Numbered from the stretch's first letter, positions 1-9,222 are shown. The stretch is 64,000 nucleotides of DNA from Rhodanobacter sp. (GCA_024711345.1 JANJTA010000036.1:62001-126000), one strand, 5' to 3'. Notes: a model not told the origin generated them from the sequence alone. Translations and numbers: made by a program.

Positions 1-120
1 GAGCCGCCGCAACGCCCCGGCACCGCCTACGCAGCGGAAAACGTCGGGCGTGGCCGGCAAAACGCGAGTGCCATCGCGTTTTCGCTGCGCTATGCTCGGC
101 CGGTATTCCGGGGGGAATGG

Positions 121-738
121 ATGACCATGCAGCGCTGGCTGATTGCCGCCGCCATGACCTGCGTTGCCGCTACTGGCTGCAGCAAGGACGACGGGAAAGC
201 AACATCGAGTACGCGCCGACCGCAACAGGCCGGCCAGGGCACCAACCCGCTGACCACCGCCGGCCATCTTGCCGGCATCGAGGTGGCGGGCCTGAGCGGC
301 GACCAGCGCGCCGTGCAGGCGCACGTCGACGCGATGCACAGGAACCTGATGCGCGACATGCGCCTGGCCGATCCGGCGCGCCGCATTGACCTCGAAAACG
401 CCCGTGCTGCCGTGCGCCCGCTGACCGGCGTGCAGTCCAGCGTCTGGATCGACCGCCAGAACCTGCTGGTGATGGTCGGCGGCAGCCAGTACCGCAGCAT
501 GGCCATGATCGACCGCGTCTGCCTGGCGCTGGAACCGCTGGGCGACACGCTGGCCGTGGTGGTCAACCTGCAGGACGTGACGGCAACTACCTCGGAAGGC
601 GCGGACACGTTGTCGCGCAACTGCCAGTTGGGGGCAGGGGAGCGAGCGATGTTGCAGCCGAAGCGGCAGGTGGATGTGCTGGATCCGGAGGTGCGGCGGG
701 TGTTTCGGGCGCAGCAGGGAGCGCCTACTGATAAGTAA
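121..738 (+). CDS. Putative secreted lipoprotein of unknown function
   Basis: A 205-residue protein beginning with a short hydrophobic segment that ends in a lipobox (VAATGC, Cys20), so it is probably exported by Sec and lipidated by Lgt/Lsp. The mature part is polar and I recognise no catalytic motif in it. The ATG is preceded by a G-run at about 110-115 that can act as ribosome binding site; a second in-frame Met lies two codons later. It stands alone, about 80 bp before another lipoprotein gene. The lipoprotein call is from the sequence; the function is unknown. Confidence 0.72.
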   Translation: MTMQRWLIAAAMTCVAATGCSKDDGKATSSTRRPQQAGQGTNPLTTAGHLAGIEVAGLSGDQRAVQAHVDAMHRNLMRDMRLADPARRIDLENARAAVRPLTGVQSSVWIDRQNLLVMVGGSQYRSMAMIDRVCLALEPLGDTLAVVVNLQDVTATTSEGADTLSRNCQLGAGERAMLQPKRQVDVLDPEVRRVFRAQQGAPTDK

Positions 739-821
739 AGGCATCTAACCTAAATATCGGTTTCGAGCGAAAGCAAATTCACCTTAAAGCCGGGTAAGTT
801 AATCAACAAGGGAGTAAACCA

Positions 822-1424
822 ATGCGTTTGATTCAATGGAGTTTGGCTCTGCTGTTGCTGGCCGGCCTGGCAGGCTGCCAGTCGTCACTGATGGTGAAGT
901 CCGGCGGCCCGGAACCGCGGCCAGAGCCGGGCAAGGCGCTGGTGGTGTTCATGCGGCCGTCGTCGTTCGGTGGCGCGATCCAGTCGTCGGTGTACGACAC
1001 CAGCGAGAAGGAAGACAAGTTCATCGGCATCGTGTCGAGCAAGACCAAGATCGCCTACCAGGCCGATCCGGGCGAGCACCTGTTCATGGTGATCGCCGAG
1101 AACGCGGACTTCATGGTCGCGCACCTGGATGCCGGCAAGACCTATTACGCACTGGTCAGTCCGCGCATGGGCGTGTGGAAGGCGCGCTTCTCGCTGTTGC
1201 CGATCCACAACCAGGCCGGCGCGAAGTACAGCATGCAGTCGCCCGATTTCCGCGAGTGGATGGACAAGACTGCCTGGGTCAACGTCACGCCTGCCGCCGA
1301 GGCGTGGTACCGCGAGCATGCTGCCGACATTCACGACAAGAAGCTGGATTACATGCGTCGCTGGAACACGGCCGACGCCCAGCAGCGGGCCGAACTGACC
1401 CTGCCCGCGTCCGACGGCATCTAG
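822..1424 (+). CDS. Lipoprotein, DUF2846-like
   Basis: A 200-residue protein with a classic lipoprotein signal: leucine-rich stretch and lipobox LAGC with Cys19. The N-terminal mature half (a segment like KALVVFMRPS, then residues suggesting a short beta-sandwich ending in DAGKTYYALV) resembles the DUF2846 family of small lipoproteins; the remaining 70 residues are unassigned. An AGGGAG ribosome binding site lies just upstream of the ATG. A strong hairpin follows the stop codon, so it is probably its own transcription unit. The family assignment is from memory of the pattern and is tentative. Confidence 0.75.
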   Translation: MRLIQWSLALLLLAGLAGCQSSLMVKSGGPEPRPEPGKALVVFMRPSSFGGAIQSSVYDTSEKEDKFIGIVSSKTKIAYQADPGEHLFMVIAENADFMVAHLDAGKTYYALVSPRMGVWKARFSLLPIHNQAGAKYSMQSPDFREWMDKTAWVNVTPAAEAWYREHAADIHDKKLDYMRRWNTADAQQRAELTLPASDGI

Positions 1425-1443
1425 CTCGCTGCAACTCTGCCTG

Positions 1444-1483
1444 GACAGCAACGGCGCCGTGTCACCGCGGCGCCGTTGCTGTC
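1444..1483 (+). terminator. Hairpin after the lipoprotein gene
   Basis: Perfect inverted repeat with 16-bp arms (1444-1459 and 1468-1483) and an 8-nt loop, 20 bp after the stop codon of the lipoprotein gene. No clear T-run follows, so it may be a terminator or a 3'-end stabilising hairpin. Confidence 0.6.
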
Positions 1484-1570
1484 TGCCGGGTTCCCGTGAC
1501 ACCCTCCCGCGTTCACCTGCAGGACATCCTGCGGCTTGGACACTTGATCGTCTGAACGGCAGGAGCAGTA

Positions 1571-2722
1571 GTGCGATACGGCAAATCCGAAAACACCGCG
1601 TGTCGGGGCAAAGTGCTTTCGCGCGCCGCATGTTGCGGCCTGTGGCTGCTCGTCTGCGCAGGTCTGGCCAGTGCGGCGCATGCCGAAGGCGCTGTGGTGC
1701 GCAGCAGCGCGGATGCCATGCCGCCGCGCATGGCCATCCAGGTCAACGACGACCGCATGACGGTGACGCTGGCCGGGGCGCCGCAGGTCTATCTGTACGG
1801 CGTGATCGACGCCGATGCGCCGCAGCGGTTCGAGGCCTTGCTGAAGTCGGGCAAGGTTCCCGCCGGGTCCGACGTCTACCTGAACTCTTCGCAGGGCGAG
1901 CTGGCGGCCGGCATGGCGCTGGGGCGCCTGTTCCGCGCCAGCTCGATGACGACGCATCTCGGCACGCCGCGGCGCAAGCGTGGCGGCTACCGGGGCGCGA
2001 AGGCCGCCGTCTGCAGCGGTGCTTGCGCCTATGCCTATTTCGGCGGCCTTTACCGCTGGGCGCCCACGGGCGGCGATCGCATCGGTCTGATCCGTCACCC
2101 CGATAACGCCCCGACCCAGGGGCAGGCGAATGCCTACCTCAAGGCGATGGGTATCGACCTCGGTGCCCTCGAGGCGCCAGTGGCGTCCGCGGTCGATTCG
2201 CCGCTCTGGCTGGATGCGGACCAGATGACCGTCGCCGGCCTGGCCAACAACGGCCGGCTACCGTTGAAGACGAAGAGCTGGCTGTTGCCGCCGGCGCCTG
2301 TGCTGGAACTGCAGCAGGAGAACCGCCGCGGCACGTATCGGCTGGTCCTGCAATGCCGGCCGGGCAGCGTGACGCTCACTGCCTACGACCAGGTGGGCAC
2401 GACCCGCGCCGCGCAGATCGTGGCGCACGAAACGCGGTCGTATTTCGAGGTCGATCGCCAGGAAGTGCTGGTCGAACCGCGCGGCGCCGCGCGCGCGGTC
2501 GACGGCGCCGTGGTGATCAACCGATCCTGGCCGCCCAGCGAACTGAGGCGGCTGCTTTCGTCGAGTTCCATCGGCGCCTGGGTCGGCGGCCGCCGCCGCG
2601 CCTTCCGCTACGGCGCCACCTTCGTGCTCTATCCGGCCCGGCAGGCCATCAAGGATTTCTACAACGCCTGCTGGCGTGCTGCGCCGTGGCCGGTCCAACC
2701 GGCGCGAGCAAAGAACGGCTGA
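1571..2722 (+). CDS. Periplasmic ClpP-fold (COG3904-like) protein
   Basis: A 383-residue exported protein: basic N-terminus, hydrophobic core and a cleavage site near AHA at about residue 38. The middle (residues ~65-185) has the layout of COG3904 predicted periplasmic proteins with a ClpP/crotonase fold: a strand ending VYLNSSQGEL, then AVCSGACAYAYFGG near residue 146, where the Ser/Cys lies at the usual nucleophile position. The C-terminal ~180 residues are unassigned. Start is GTG 1571, chosen because AGGAG lies at 1561-1565. Enzymatic activity is not proven by the sequence; membership is inferred from the motif. Confidence 0.7.
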   Translation: MRYGKSENTACRGKVLSRAACCGLWLLVCAGLASAAHAEGAVVRSSADAMPPRMAIQVNDDRMTVTLAGAPQVYLYGVIDADAPQRFEALLKSGKVPAGSDVYLNSSQGELAAGMALGRLFRASSMTTHLGTPRRKRGGYRGAKAAVCSGACAYAYFGGLYRWAPTGGDRIGLIRHPDNAPTQGQANAYLKAMGIDLGALEAPVASAVDSPLWLDADQMTVAGLANNGRLPLKTKSWLLPPAPVLELQQENRRGTYRLVLQCRPGSVTLTAYDQVGTTRAAQIVAHETRSYFEVDRQEVLVEPRGAARAVDGAVVINRSWPPSELRRLLSSSSIGAWVGGRRRAFRYGATFVLYPARQAIKDFYNACWRAAPWPVQPARAKNG

Positions 2723-3045
2723 GCTCGCGGGCGCACGGTTGCCGTGGGGACTGGCGCACGCGTCCGCTGCCGCCATTTCGCGCCGGTGCATGACTTCCGA
2801 CCTTCATGACGTCTGACCCTTCGGCGCAGGCCTGATGCCAGCGTAGGCTGCGCGCAACCATCCGGTGCGTGGCGTCGGCCGTCGCCGGTGGCTGCGGACG
2901 GAGAGCGAAGCGATGCCTGCTGCAAGCGGCCCTCCCCAGGCCTGGCAGGCGGACCCCACCGTCCGGAACTTCCCATGGGCAAGTCGCCAGACAGGGCGAT
3001 GGACCCATGTCCCCACAGTCGTTTCAACGGAAGCAGGAAAATCCC
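2723..3045. other. Intergenic region without recognisable gene
   Basis: 323 bp between the ClpP-fold protein gene and the next secreted protein. Open frames here are short and show no family resemblance. I see no clear promoter. Confidence 0.5.
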
Positions 3046-3444
3046 ATGAACAACAAGTGCTCCCTCTCAAGCCACCGTCCCGCTCGCCGCCGCGTCTTCC
3101 CGATTCGTGGCCTGGCAATGGCGGCGGTCATCGGCATGTGCGCGGCAGGATCCGCCACGGCCTTCGCGCAGGCTACCGCAGGCAAGATCTTCGGAAAGGC
3201 GCCCGCGGGCGACACCGTCTCGGCACAAAGCACGGCGACCGGATTGCAGCGCCGGGTGCAGGTGGATGCCAAGGGACGCTACAGCATTGCGCCGCTGCCG
3301 GCCGGTGTCTACACGGTAACGCTGGAAGAAAACGGCCGACCGGTGCTCAAGCATCTGAACGTGCCGGTGATCGTCAGCCGCGGCATCAAGGTCGACTTCG
3401 ATTGTGCCCAGGGCGAATGCGCGAAGCTGGCAGACAAGCCGTAA
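3046..3444 (+). CDS. Secreted carboxypeptidase-regulatory-like domain protein
   Basis: A 132-residue protein with a Tat/Sec-like twin-arginine-containing N-terminus (PARRRVF) followed by a hydrophobic segment and a signal peptidase site near AFA at about residue 41. The mature part has the one-domain beta-sandwich pattern (GRYSIAPLPAGVYTVTL) seen in carboxypeptidase regulatory-like domains, which in xanthomonads also form the N-terminal extension of many TonB-dependent receptors. Here the domain stands alone. Two cysteines (CAQGEC) near the C-terminus could form a disulphide. The ATG at 3046 follows an AGGA stretch. A strong hairpin follows the gene. Confidence 0.7.
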   Translation: MNNKCSLSSHRPARRRVFPIRGLAMAAVIGMCAAGSATAFAQATAGKIFGKAPAGDTVSAQSTATGLQRRVQVDAKGRYSIAPLPAGVYTVTLEENGRPVLKHLNVPVIVSRGIKVDFDCAQGECAKLADKP

Positions 3445-3492
3445 ATCGGGAGGCCGGTCGGTAACCGCCGGCCGGGAACCCCGCCATCGCCA

Positions 3493-3528
3493 CCGAATGC
3501 CCGGCGCCGCAAGGCGTCGGGCATTCGG
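3493..3528. terminator. Bidirectional hairpin between convergent genes
   Basis: Inverted repeat with 16-bp arms (3493-3508 and 3513-3528), one G-T wobble and a GCAA tetraloop, lying between a plus-strand gene ending at 3444 and a minus-strand gene ending at 3565. Position and stability fit a shared terminator, although no T-run is visible. Confidence 0.6.
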
Positions 3529-3564
3529 CCCCGACGGGAATGGAGGGAATCACACCGCTCTGGT

Positions 3565-4485
3565 CTAGCCCCAACTCGACGACGGTATGGCGCCGGGTGC
3601 GAACATGCCCTGCGGCCCGAAATGGAACATGCGGGAGCGGTCGCGCAGGTAGTCGTGACCTTTCTTCGCGAGCACGGAGCGGTTGAGGTCTTCGTACCAG
3701 CGCTGCACCGTAGTGGCGTCGGCCAGCACGAGGAATCTCCAGTCGGGAAAGGCGACGGTGATCGGCTCGTCGCCGTGCCAGGCGAATTGCGCCTCCGCGC
3801 CATGCTGCACCATGTCGGCACCGATCAGCTGGTTCAACGAGGTGCGGATGCGCTCGAACTCCATGTCGGTGAGCAGCGGCGTGAAGTTCTTCACGCCGAA
3901 GAGGTGGCCTTCGTTGCGCCGGTTGTCGGTCTCGCGGCCGGGGACGATCACGTCCTTCAGGTCGTAGTCGCCGTGGATGTATACCCACCCCTTGCCGGCA
4001 TGGCTGAGCTGCAGGCAACCGTAGTGCCTGGATGCGGGGTCGACGTCGACGCGCCAGCGCCACTCGGCCGAGCACTTGGCGGTGCGGCCCACGCCCCAGG
4101 CCACCCAGCTCTCCGGACGCCGCGGATCACCCGGGGGCGGCAGGTTGTCCGCCAGGTACTGCATGCCGTCGTGCCAGGCCTTCATGGCCTTGTCCAGCTT
4201 GGCCGGCTTGTAGGCCGCAGGATGCATGCCCGGGTGCACCACCAGCCCGGCGATGGCGTAATCCTGCTTCACCATGCGGCTGGCCACCGAGCGCATGACG
4301 ATCGGCGGATCGAGGTCGGCAGTCTTGGCCTTCACCAGGGCCGGCTTGGGGTAGTAGCCGGGCATGCCGACGTAACGCAGCGAATCCTGATTGGTATGGC
4401 GCACGAGCAGGATGACGTTGCGATCCCGCGCCACCATGAGGAACTTCTGCAGGTCGATGCCGCGCATCCCGGTGCCAATTCCCAT
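3565..4485 (-). CDS. Conserved hypothetical protein, 306 residues
   Basis: A full-length soluble protein without signal peptide that I do not recognise. It opens with MGIGTGMRGIDLQKF and has hydrophilic regions containing WVAWGVGRTAKCSAEW and GWVYIHGDYDLKDVIV, suggesting a mixed alpha/beta fold. Codon usage matches the neighbours. It is monocistronic: the plus-strand gene ahead converges on it and the thiolase gene behind it is 290 bp away. No functional claim is made; a profile search with the full protein would be the test. Confidence 0.65.
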   Translation of the reverse strand: MGIGTGMRGIDLQKFLMVARDRNVILLVRHTNQDSLRYVGMPGYYPKPALVKAKTADLDPPIVMRSVASRMVKQDYAIAGLVVHPGMHPAAYKPAKLDKAMKAWHDGMQYLADNLPPPGDPRRPESWVAWGVGRTAKCSAEWRWRVDVDPASRHYGCLQLSHAGKGWVYIHGDYDLKDVIVPGRETDNRRNEGHLFGVKNFTPLLTDMEFERIRTSLNQLIGADMVQHGAEAQFAWHGDEPITVAFPDWRFLVLADATTVQRWYEDLNRSVLAKKGHDYLRDRSRMFHFGPQGMFAPGAIPSSSWG

Positions 4486-4776
4486 GACTGCCGCTCCCTA
4501 GCTTGTGGAAAGCCGAGTGTAAGCGGTTTTTGAGGCTGGGCTTCCGACGGGAGGGGAGGCGCCGTCGCGACCGGGACACAGGCGCTGTCGGGACCGGTTT
4601 GGCGGTGCCGGGCGCTCCCCATCTCGAATGATCCGCGTACGTACCCCGTGCGGGATGTCCTCGGAACCTCGACCCGGAGTTTTGCGTACGGACCGAAGGA
4701 GGTCCCTTGTGCAGGGATACTCCTGCGGTTTTTGCGATGGCCGTTCGGGCAGGCAAATCCCGGCTTTCGCCTGACC

Positions 4777-5982
4777 TCAAAGCGCTTCGAAAATCCCCGC
4801 CGCGCCCATGCCGGTGCCGATGCACATGGTCACCATGCCGTACTTCTGCTTGCGCCGGCGCATGCCGTGCACCAGGGTAGCGATGCGCACCGCGCCGGTG
4901 GCGCCGAGCGGATGGCCGAGCGCGATGGCACCACCAAGCGGGTTGACCTTGGCCGGGTCCAGCTTGAGATCGCCCATCACCGCGAGCGCCTGCGCGGCGA
5001 AGGCTTCGTTGAGTTCGATCCAGTCCAGCTGGTCCTGGCTGATGCCGGCCTGCGCGAGCGCTTTCGGGATCGCTTCCTTCGGGCCGATGCCCATCACCTC
5101 GGGTTTCACGCCGGCGACGGAGAAGCCGACGAAGCGCGCCAGCGGCTGCAGGTTGTACTGCTTGATGGCCTTTTCGCTGGCCAGCAGCACGGCGCCGGCA
5201 CCGTCGGACATCTGGCTGGAGTTGCCGGCAGTTACGGTGCCGCCGAACTGGCCGTTGCGGAACACGGTCTTCAGCTTGGCCAGCACCTCGGGCGTGGTAC
5301 CGGCGCGCGGGCCTTCGTCGTCCTTGATCAGGCGGCTGTCGGTGACGATGCCGCGGGTGGCAAGGTCGGGGTAGTGGTCGGCGAGCTGGAACGGGGTGAT
5401 CTCGTCCCTGAACTCGCCGGCGGCCTGGGCGGCCAGCGCGCGGCGGTGGCTTTCCACCGAGAACGCATCCTGCTGCTCGCGGCTGACCTTCCACTGCTTG
5501 GCCACGTTCTCGGCGGTGATGCCCATGCCGTAGGCGATGCCGATGTGCTCGTTGTCGAAGATGCCGGGGTTCATCGCCACCTTGTGGCCCATCATCGGCA
5601 CCATGCTCATGCTCTCGGTGCCGCCGGCCAGCATCAGGTCTTCCTCGCCGAGGCGGATGCGGTCGGCCGCCATCGCCACCGACTGCAGGCCGGAGGAGCA
5701 GAAGCGGTTGACGGTGACGCCGGGCACGGTGTCGGGCAGGCCGGCCAGCAGCAGGCCGATGCGCGCCACGTTCATGCCTTGCTCGGCCTCGGGCATGGCG
5801 CAGCCGATGATGACGTCGCCGATCCGGTGCGGGTCGATGCCGGGCGCCTGCGCCAGCACGGCGCGGATCACGTGGGCGAGCATGTCGTCGGGACGGGTGT
5901 TGCGGAACACGCCGCGCGGCGCCTTGCCGACCGGGGTGCGGGTGGCGGCGACGATGTAGGCGTCTTGCACTTGCTTGGTCAT
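4777..5982 (-). CDS. Acetyl-CoA C-acyltransferase (3-ketoacyl-CoA thiolase)
   Basis: A 401-residue thiolase catalysing the last step of fatty acid beta-oxidation: thiolytic cleavage of 3-ketoacyl-CoA to acetyl-CoA and a shortened acyl-CoA. The acyl-accepting cysteine is in VNRFCSSGLQ (Cys95); the C-terminal half has the GGAIALGHPLGATGA histidine motif and the second cysteine in TMCIGTGMGA. Length is normal for the family. Start at 5982 (MTKQVQDAY) leaves 114 bp to the upstream HAD-ECH gene transcribed in the same direction, so the two probably form one operon under the TetR regulator. Confidence 0.95.
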   Translation of the reverse strand: MTKQVQDAYIVAATRTPVGKAPRGVFRNTRPDDMLAHVIRAVLAQAPGIDPHRIGDVIIGCAMPEAEQGMNVARIGLLLAGLPDTVPGVTVNRFCSSGLQSVAMAADRIRLGEEDLMLAGGTESMSMVPMMGHKVAMNPGIFDNEHIGIAYGMGITAENVAKQWKVSREQQDAFSVESHRRALAAQAAGEFRDEITPFQLADHYPDLATRGIVTDSRLIKDDEGPRAGTTPEVLAKLKTVFRNGQFGGTVTAGNSSQMSDGAGAVLLASEKAIKQYNLQPLARFVGFSVAGVKPEVMGIGPKEAIPKALAQAGISQDQLDWIELNEAFAAQALAVMGDLKLDPAKVNPLGGAIALGHPLGATGAVRIATLVHGMRRRKQKYGMVTMCIGTGMGAAGIFEAL

Positions 5983-6096
5983 TTCGTTCTCCGTGGCCCT
6001 TCGCGCGGTGCGCGGATCAGGGCGAAGTTTTGTCGTGGCTTGCAGGGACAACCATCCCCGTCCAACCCTTTCCGAAGGGGAGGGAGCAGGCTGAGG

Positions 6097-8484
6097 TCAG
6101 TTCCGCAGCGGTTTGCCGGTGGTCATGGTGTGCGCGATGCGGGCCTGGGTTTTCTCGGTCTTCGCCAGTTCCACGAAGTGCTTGCGTTCCAGCGCCAGCA
6201 ACCATTCCTCATCCACCGTGGAGCCGCGTTCGATCACGCCGCCGCACAAGGTGTCGGCGATGCGCCGGGCGATTTCCACGTCGTGCTCGGAGGCGAAGTA
6301 GCCGGCCTGCAGGTTGGCCAGCGAGGCGCGGAAGGTAGCGGTGCCCACGTCGCCGGCGACCGGGATGGCCCGCTGGTACAGCGGCGGGCGGTAGCCGGAT
6401 TCGGCCAGCGCGCCGGCGACCTGCTTGGCGACGTAGAGCAGTTCGTAGGCGTTGAACACCACCACGTCGCTGTCGCGCAGCAGGCCCATGTTCTTCGCCT
6501 CGAGCGCGCTGGGCGAGACCTTGGCCATCGCCACCGTCTCGAACACTTTCTTCAGTTCCTCGAACGGATCGGCCGGGTTGGCCTTGCCGGCGCGCACGGC
6601 CAGTTCGTGCAGGCCGCCGCCGGCCGGCAGCAGGCCGACGCCGGCCTCGACCAGGCCGATGTAGCTTTCCAGCGCTGCCACGGTGCGCGCCGAGTGCATC
6701 TGGAACTCGCAGCCGCCGCCCAGCGCGAGCCCGCGCACGGCGGCCACCACCGGCACCAGCGAATGCTTGATGCGCATGCTGGTGCGCTGGAAATTGGCGA
6801 CCATCTTCTCGAAGTCGTCGAATTTGCCGGCCTGCAGCAGGCCCAGCGCGCCCTTGAGGTCGGCGCCGGCGGAGAACGGCTCGGAGTCTTGCCAGATCAC
6901 CACCGCCTTGAGCTTCTCCTCGGCGAGGCCGATGGCGTGCTGGATGCCGTCGAGCACGTGGTCGTTGACCGTATGCATCTTGGTCTTGAACGAGATGATG
7001 CCGATGCCGTCGTCGCCCAGCGTCCACAGGCGGATGCCGTCGTTCTCCCACAGCGTGTTGCCCTGGTCGAACTTCTCGCCGAGGATCGGATCGGGGAACA
7101 ACTGGCGCCGGTACACCGGGTGCTGCGAGCGCGGCTTGTCGGCGTTGGCGCTGGCGGAGTACGAGCCGGCCTTGCCGTGTACGCCGCTGCGGCCGTCGGT
7201 GACCCACTTGGGTAGCGGCGCCTGGCTCATCGCCTTGCCGGCGGCGATGTCTTCCTCGATCCACTTCGCCACCTGCTGCCAGCCGGCGGCCTGCCAGGTC
7301 TCGAACGGGCCGAGCTTCCAGCCGTAGCCCCAGCGGATCGCGAAGTCGACGTCGCGTGCGGTGTCGGCAATGTCGGCCAGGTGATAGGCGGCGTAGTGGA
7401 ACAGGTCGCGGAAGGTGGCCCACAGGAACTGCGCCTGCGGGTCCGCAGAGGCGCGCAGCTTGGCGAACTTCTCGGCCGGGTCCTTGATGGCCAGGATGCC
7501 GGCGACTTCGTCCGAGGCTTTCTGCTCGGACGGGCGATAGTCCTGCTTCGCCACGTCGAGCACCACGATGTCCTTGCCGGCCTTGCGGTAGAAGCCGGCG
7601 CCGTTCTTCTGGCCCAGCGCGCCCTTTTCAATGAGCCCGCTCAGCCACACCGGCGCCTTGAAGTACTGGTGCCAGGGGTCGTCGGGCAGGGTATCGGCCA
7701 TGGTCTTGATGACGTGGGCCATGGTGTCCAGACCGACCACGTCGGCGGTGCGGTAGGTGGCGCTCTTCGGGCGGCCCACGGCCGGGCCGGTGAGCGCGTC
7801 GACCACGTCGAAGCCCAGCCCGAACTGCTCGGTGTGGTGCATGGTGGCCAGCATCGAGAACACGCCGATGCGGTTGCCGATGAAGTTGGGGGTGTCCTTG
7901 GCGCGCACCACGCCCTTGCCGACGGTGGTGACCAGGAAGGCTTCCAGGCCGTCCAGCACGGCGGCGTCGGTGAGCCGGGTCGGGATCAGCTCGACCAGGT
8001 GCATGTAGCGCGGCGGGTTGAAGAAGTGCACGCCCGAGAAGCGGTGGCGCATCTCCTCCGGCAGCGCCTCGGCCAGCGTGTTGATCGACAGGCCCGAAGT
8101 GTTGGAGGCGATGATCGCGCTCTTCGACAGGTGGCCGGCGATCTTCCGGTACAGGTCCAGCTTCCAGTCCATCCGCTCGGCGATCGCCTCGATCACCAGG
8201 TCGACGTCCTTGAGGTGGTCGAGGTCGTCGTCGTAGTTGGCCGGGATGATCGCGCCGGCGAGGTTCTTGTCGGCCAGCGGGGCAGGCGACAACTTGGCCA
8301 GGTTGGCGATGGCCTTCAGCGCGATGCCGCTCTTGGCGCCTTCTTTCGCGGGCAGGTCGAACAGCACGGTCTCGACGCCGGCGTTGGTCAGGTGCGCGGC
8401 GATCTGCGCGCCCATGACGCCGGCGCCCAGCACGGCAGCCTTGCGGATGCGCAGCGCCGATGTGGGGAAGGATGCAGCGGTCAT
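6097..8484 (-). CDS. 3-hydroxyacyl-CoA dehydrogenase / enoyl-CoA hydratase, HAD-ECH order
   Basis: A 795-residue bifunctional beta-oxidation enzyme. The N-terminal half is an NAD-binding 3-hydroxyacyl-CoA dehydrogenase (GAGVMGAQIAAH near residue 20; SGVHFFNPPRYMHLVE with the catalytic His). The C-terminal half is an enoyl-CoA hydratase (SAGADLKGAL oxyanion segment, GLALGGGCEFQ). Domain order is dehydrogenase first, as in Bacillus FadN, not hydratase first as in E. coli FadB. It acts with the thiolase encoded just downstream. A TetR-family gene lies 38 bp upstream in the same direction, suggesting a regulator-enzyme operon. Confidence 0.95.
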   Translation of the reverse strand: MTAASFPTSALRIRKAAVLGAGVMGAQIAAHLTNAGVETVLFDLPAKEGAKSGIALKAIANLAKLSPAPLADKNLAGAIIPANYDDDLDHLKDVDLVIEAIAERMDWKLDLYRKIAGHLSKSAIIASNTSGLSINTLAEALPEEMRHRFSGVHFFNPPRYMHLVELIPTRLTDAAVLDGLEAFLVTTVGKGVVRAKDTPNFIGNRIGVFSMLATMHHTEQFGLGFDVVDALTGPAVGRPKSATYRTADVVGLDTMAHVIKTMADTLPDDPWHQYFKAPVWLSGLIEKGALGQKNGAGFYRKAGKDIVVLDVAKQDYRPSEQKASDEVAGILAIKDPAEKFAKLRASADPQAQFLWATFRDLFHYAAYHLADIADTARDVDFAIRWGYGWKLGPFETWQAAGWQQVAKWIEEDIAAGKAMSQAPLPKWVTDGRSGVHGKAGSYSASANADKPRSQHPVYRRQLFPDPILGEKFDQGNTLWENDGIRLWTLGDDGIGIISFKTKMHTVNDHVLDGIQHAIGLAEEKLKAVVIWQDSEPFSAGADLKGALGLLQAGKFDDFEKMVANFQRTSMRIKHSLVPVVAAVRGLALGGGCEFQMHSARTVAALESYIGLVEAGVGLLPAGGGLHELAVRAGKANPADPFEELKKVFETVAMAKVSPSALEAKNMGLLRDSDVVVFNAYELLYVAKQVAGALAESGYRPPLYQRAIPVAGDVGTATFRASLANLQAGYFASEHDVEIARRIADTLCGGVIERGSTVDEEWLLALERKHFVELAKTEKTQARIAHTMTTGKPLRN

Positions 8485-8521
8485 TGGCTTCTCCGGATGT
8501 GCAAAGGGTGGGACAGATGGA

Positions 8522-9148
8522 TCAGGGATGGCTGAGCCCGGCGACGGCGAAACGGATCAGGTGCTGCGCGGTCTGCTCGCGGTGGGCGCGCTCGCTGACG
8601 TCGCTCTTGCGCTGGATCATGCCGAAGCCGGACATCGCATGGGTCAGCGCGCCGGTGACCAGGTCGATGCGCCAGTACAGCTCTTCCTTGCTCAATTGCG
8701 GCAGCAGACGGGCGAATTCGGCGGTGAACTGGCGCATCACGTGGCCGTAGTTCACGGACAGAAACTGGCGCAAGGTGTCGTCGTGTTCGGCGAACGCACG
8801 CGCCAGCACGCGCATGAACAAGGCACCGCTGTCGTCGTGCGAGAGGTCCAGGGCGGGGCGGATGAACGCCTCCAGCACGTCCTCGAGCGTGGTCTGCGGC
8901 GCACCGGCAATGCTGGCCAGGGCGGCCAGGCGGCGTTCGTTCAAGGCGTCCAGCCGGCGCCGGAACACTTCCTCGACCAGTTTGTCCTTGGAGCCGAAGT
9001 GGTAGTTGACGGCAGCCAGGTTGACTCCGGCGGCGGCGGTGAGCTGGCGCAGCGAGGCGCCATCGAAGCCGCGCTGGGCGAACAGGAGCTCGGCAGCGCC
9101 GAGTATCCTTTCCTTGGTCGAGCCGGAGCTGTTCACGGGCGGAACCAT
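8522..9148 (-). CDS. TetR-family regulator, PsrA/FadR-like
   Basis: A 208-residue regulator: N-terminal TetR helix-turn-helix (TKERILGAAELLFAQRGFDG, then LRQLTAAAGVNLAAVNYHFG, residues ~10-60) and a C-terminal ligand domain resembling CECR/PsrA-type regulators. Two CAAAC-N4-GTTTG palindromes lie just upstream of its start, matching the known Pseudomonas PsrA recognition pattern. Together with the beta-oxidation genes downstream, this suggests an acyl-CoA or fatty-acid responsive repressor that controls itself and the operon. The regulon assignment is inference; the fold and the palindromes are seen directly. Confidence 0.9.
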   Translation of the reverse strand: MVPPVNSSGSTKERILGAAELLFAQRGFDGASLRQLTAAAGVNLAAVNYHFGSKDKLVEEVFRRRLDALNERRLAALASIAGAPQTTLEDVLEAFIRPALDLSHDDSGALFMRVLARAFAEHDDTLRQFLSVNYGHVMRQFTAEFARLLPQLSKEELYWRIDLVTGALTHAMSGFGMIQRKSDVSERAHREQTAQHLIRFAVAGLSHP

Positions 9149-9166
9149 CCATCGGCCAGCGGCCGT

Positions 9167-9182
9167 TCAAACGATCGTTTGA
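9167..9182. promoter_or_regulatory. PsrA-like operator 1
   Basis: Perfect 16-bp palindrome TCAAACGATCGTTTGA, 19 bp upstream of the TetR start codon. It contains CAAAC-N4-GTTTG, the pattern reported for PsrA in Pseudomonas. It sits where it would block transcription of the regulator-beta-oxidation operon. Confidence 0.75.
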
Positions 9183-9208
9183 GCATACGCGGACAGCTTG
9201 GCGGCCGT

Positions 9209-9222
9209 CAAACGGACGTTTG
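9209..9222. promoter_or_regulatory. PsrA-like operator 2
   Basis: Second palindrome, CAAACGGACGTTTG, with 6-bp perfect arms, centred 41 bp from the first (about four helical turns). The spacing would place two regulator dimers on the same face of the DNA. It is also 145 bp upstream of ndk, so an effect on that side is possible but less likely. Confidence 0.7.

Noticed and set aside
4648-7215. An 855-codon open frame on the plus strand
   Set aside because: It lies antisense to the thiolase and HAD-ECH genes, whose products match well-known families; the frame has the His/Ala/Gly/Gln bias of a GC-rich antisense shadow.
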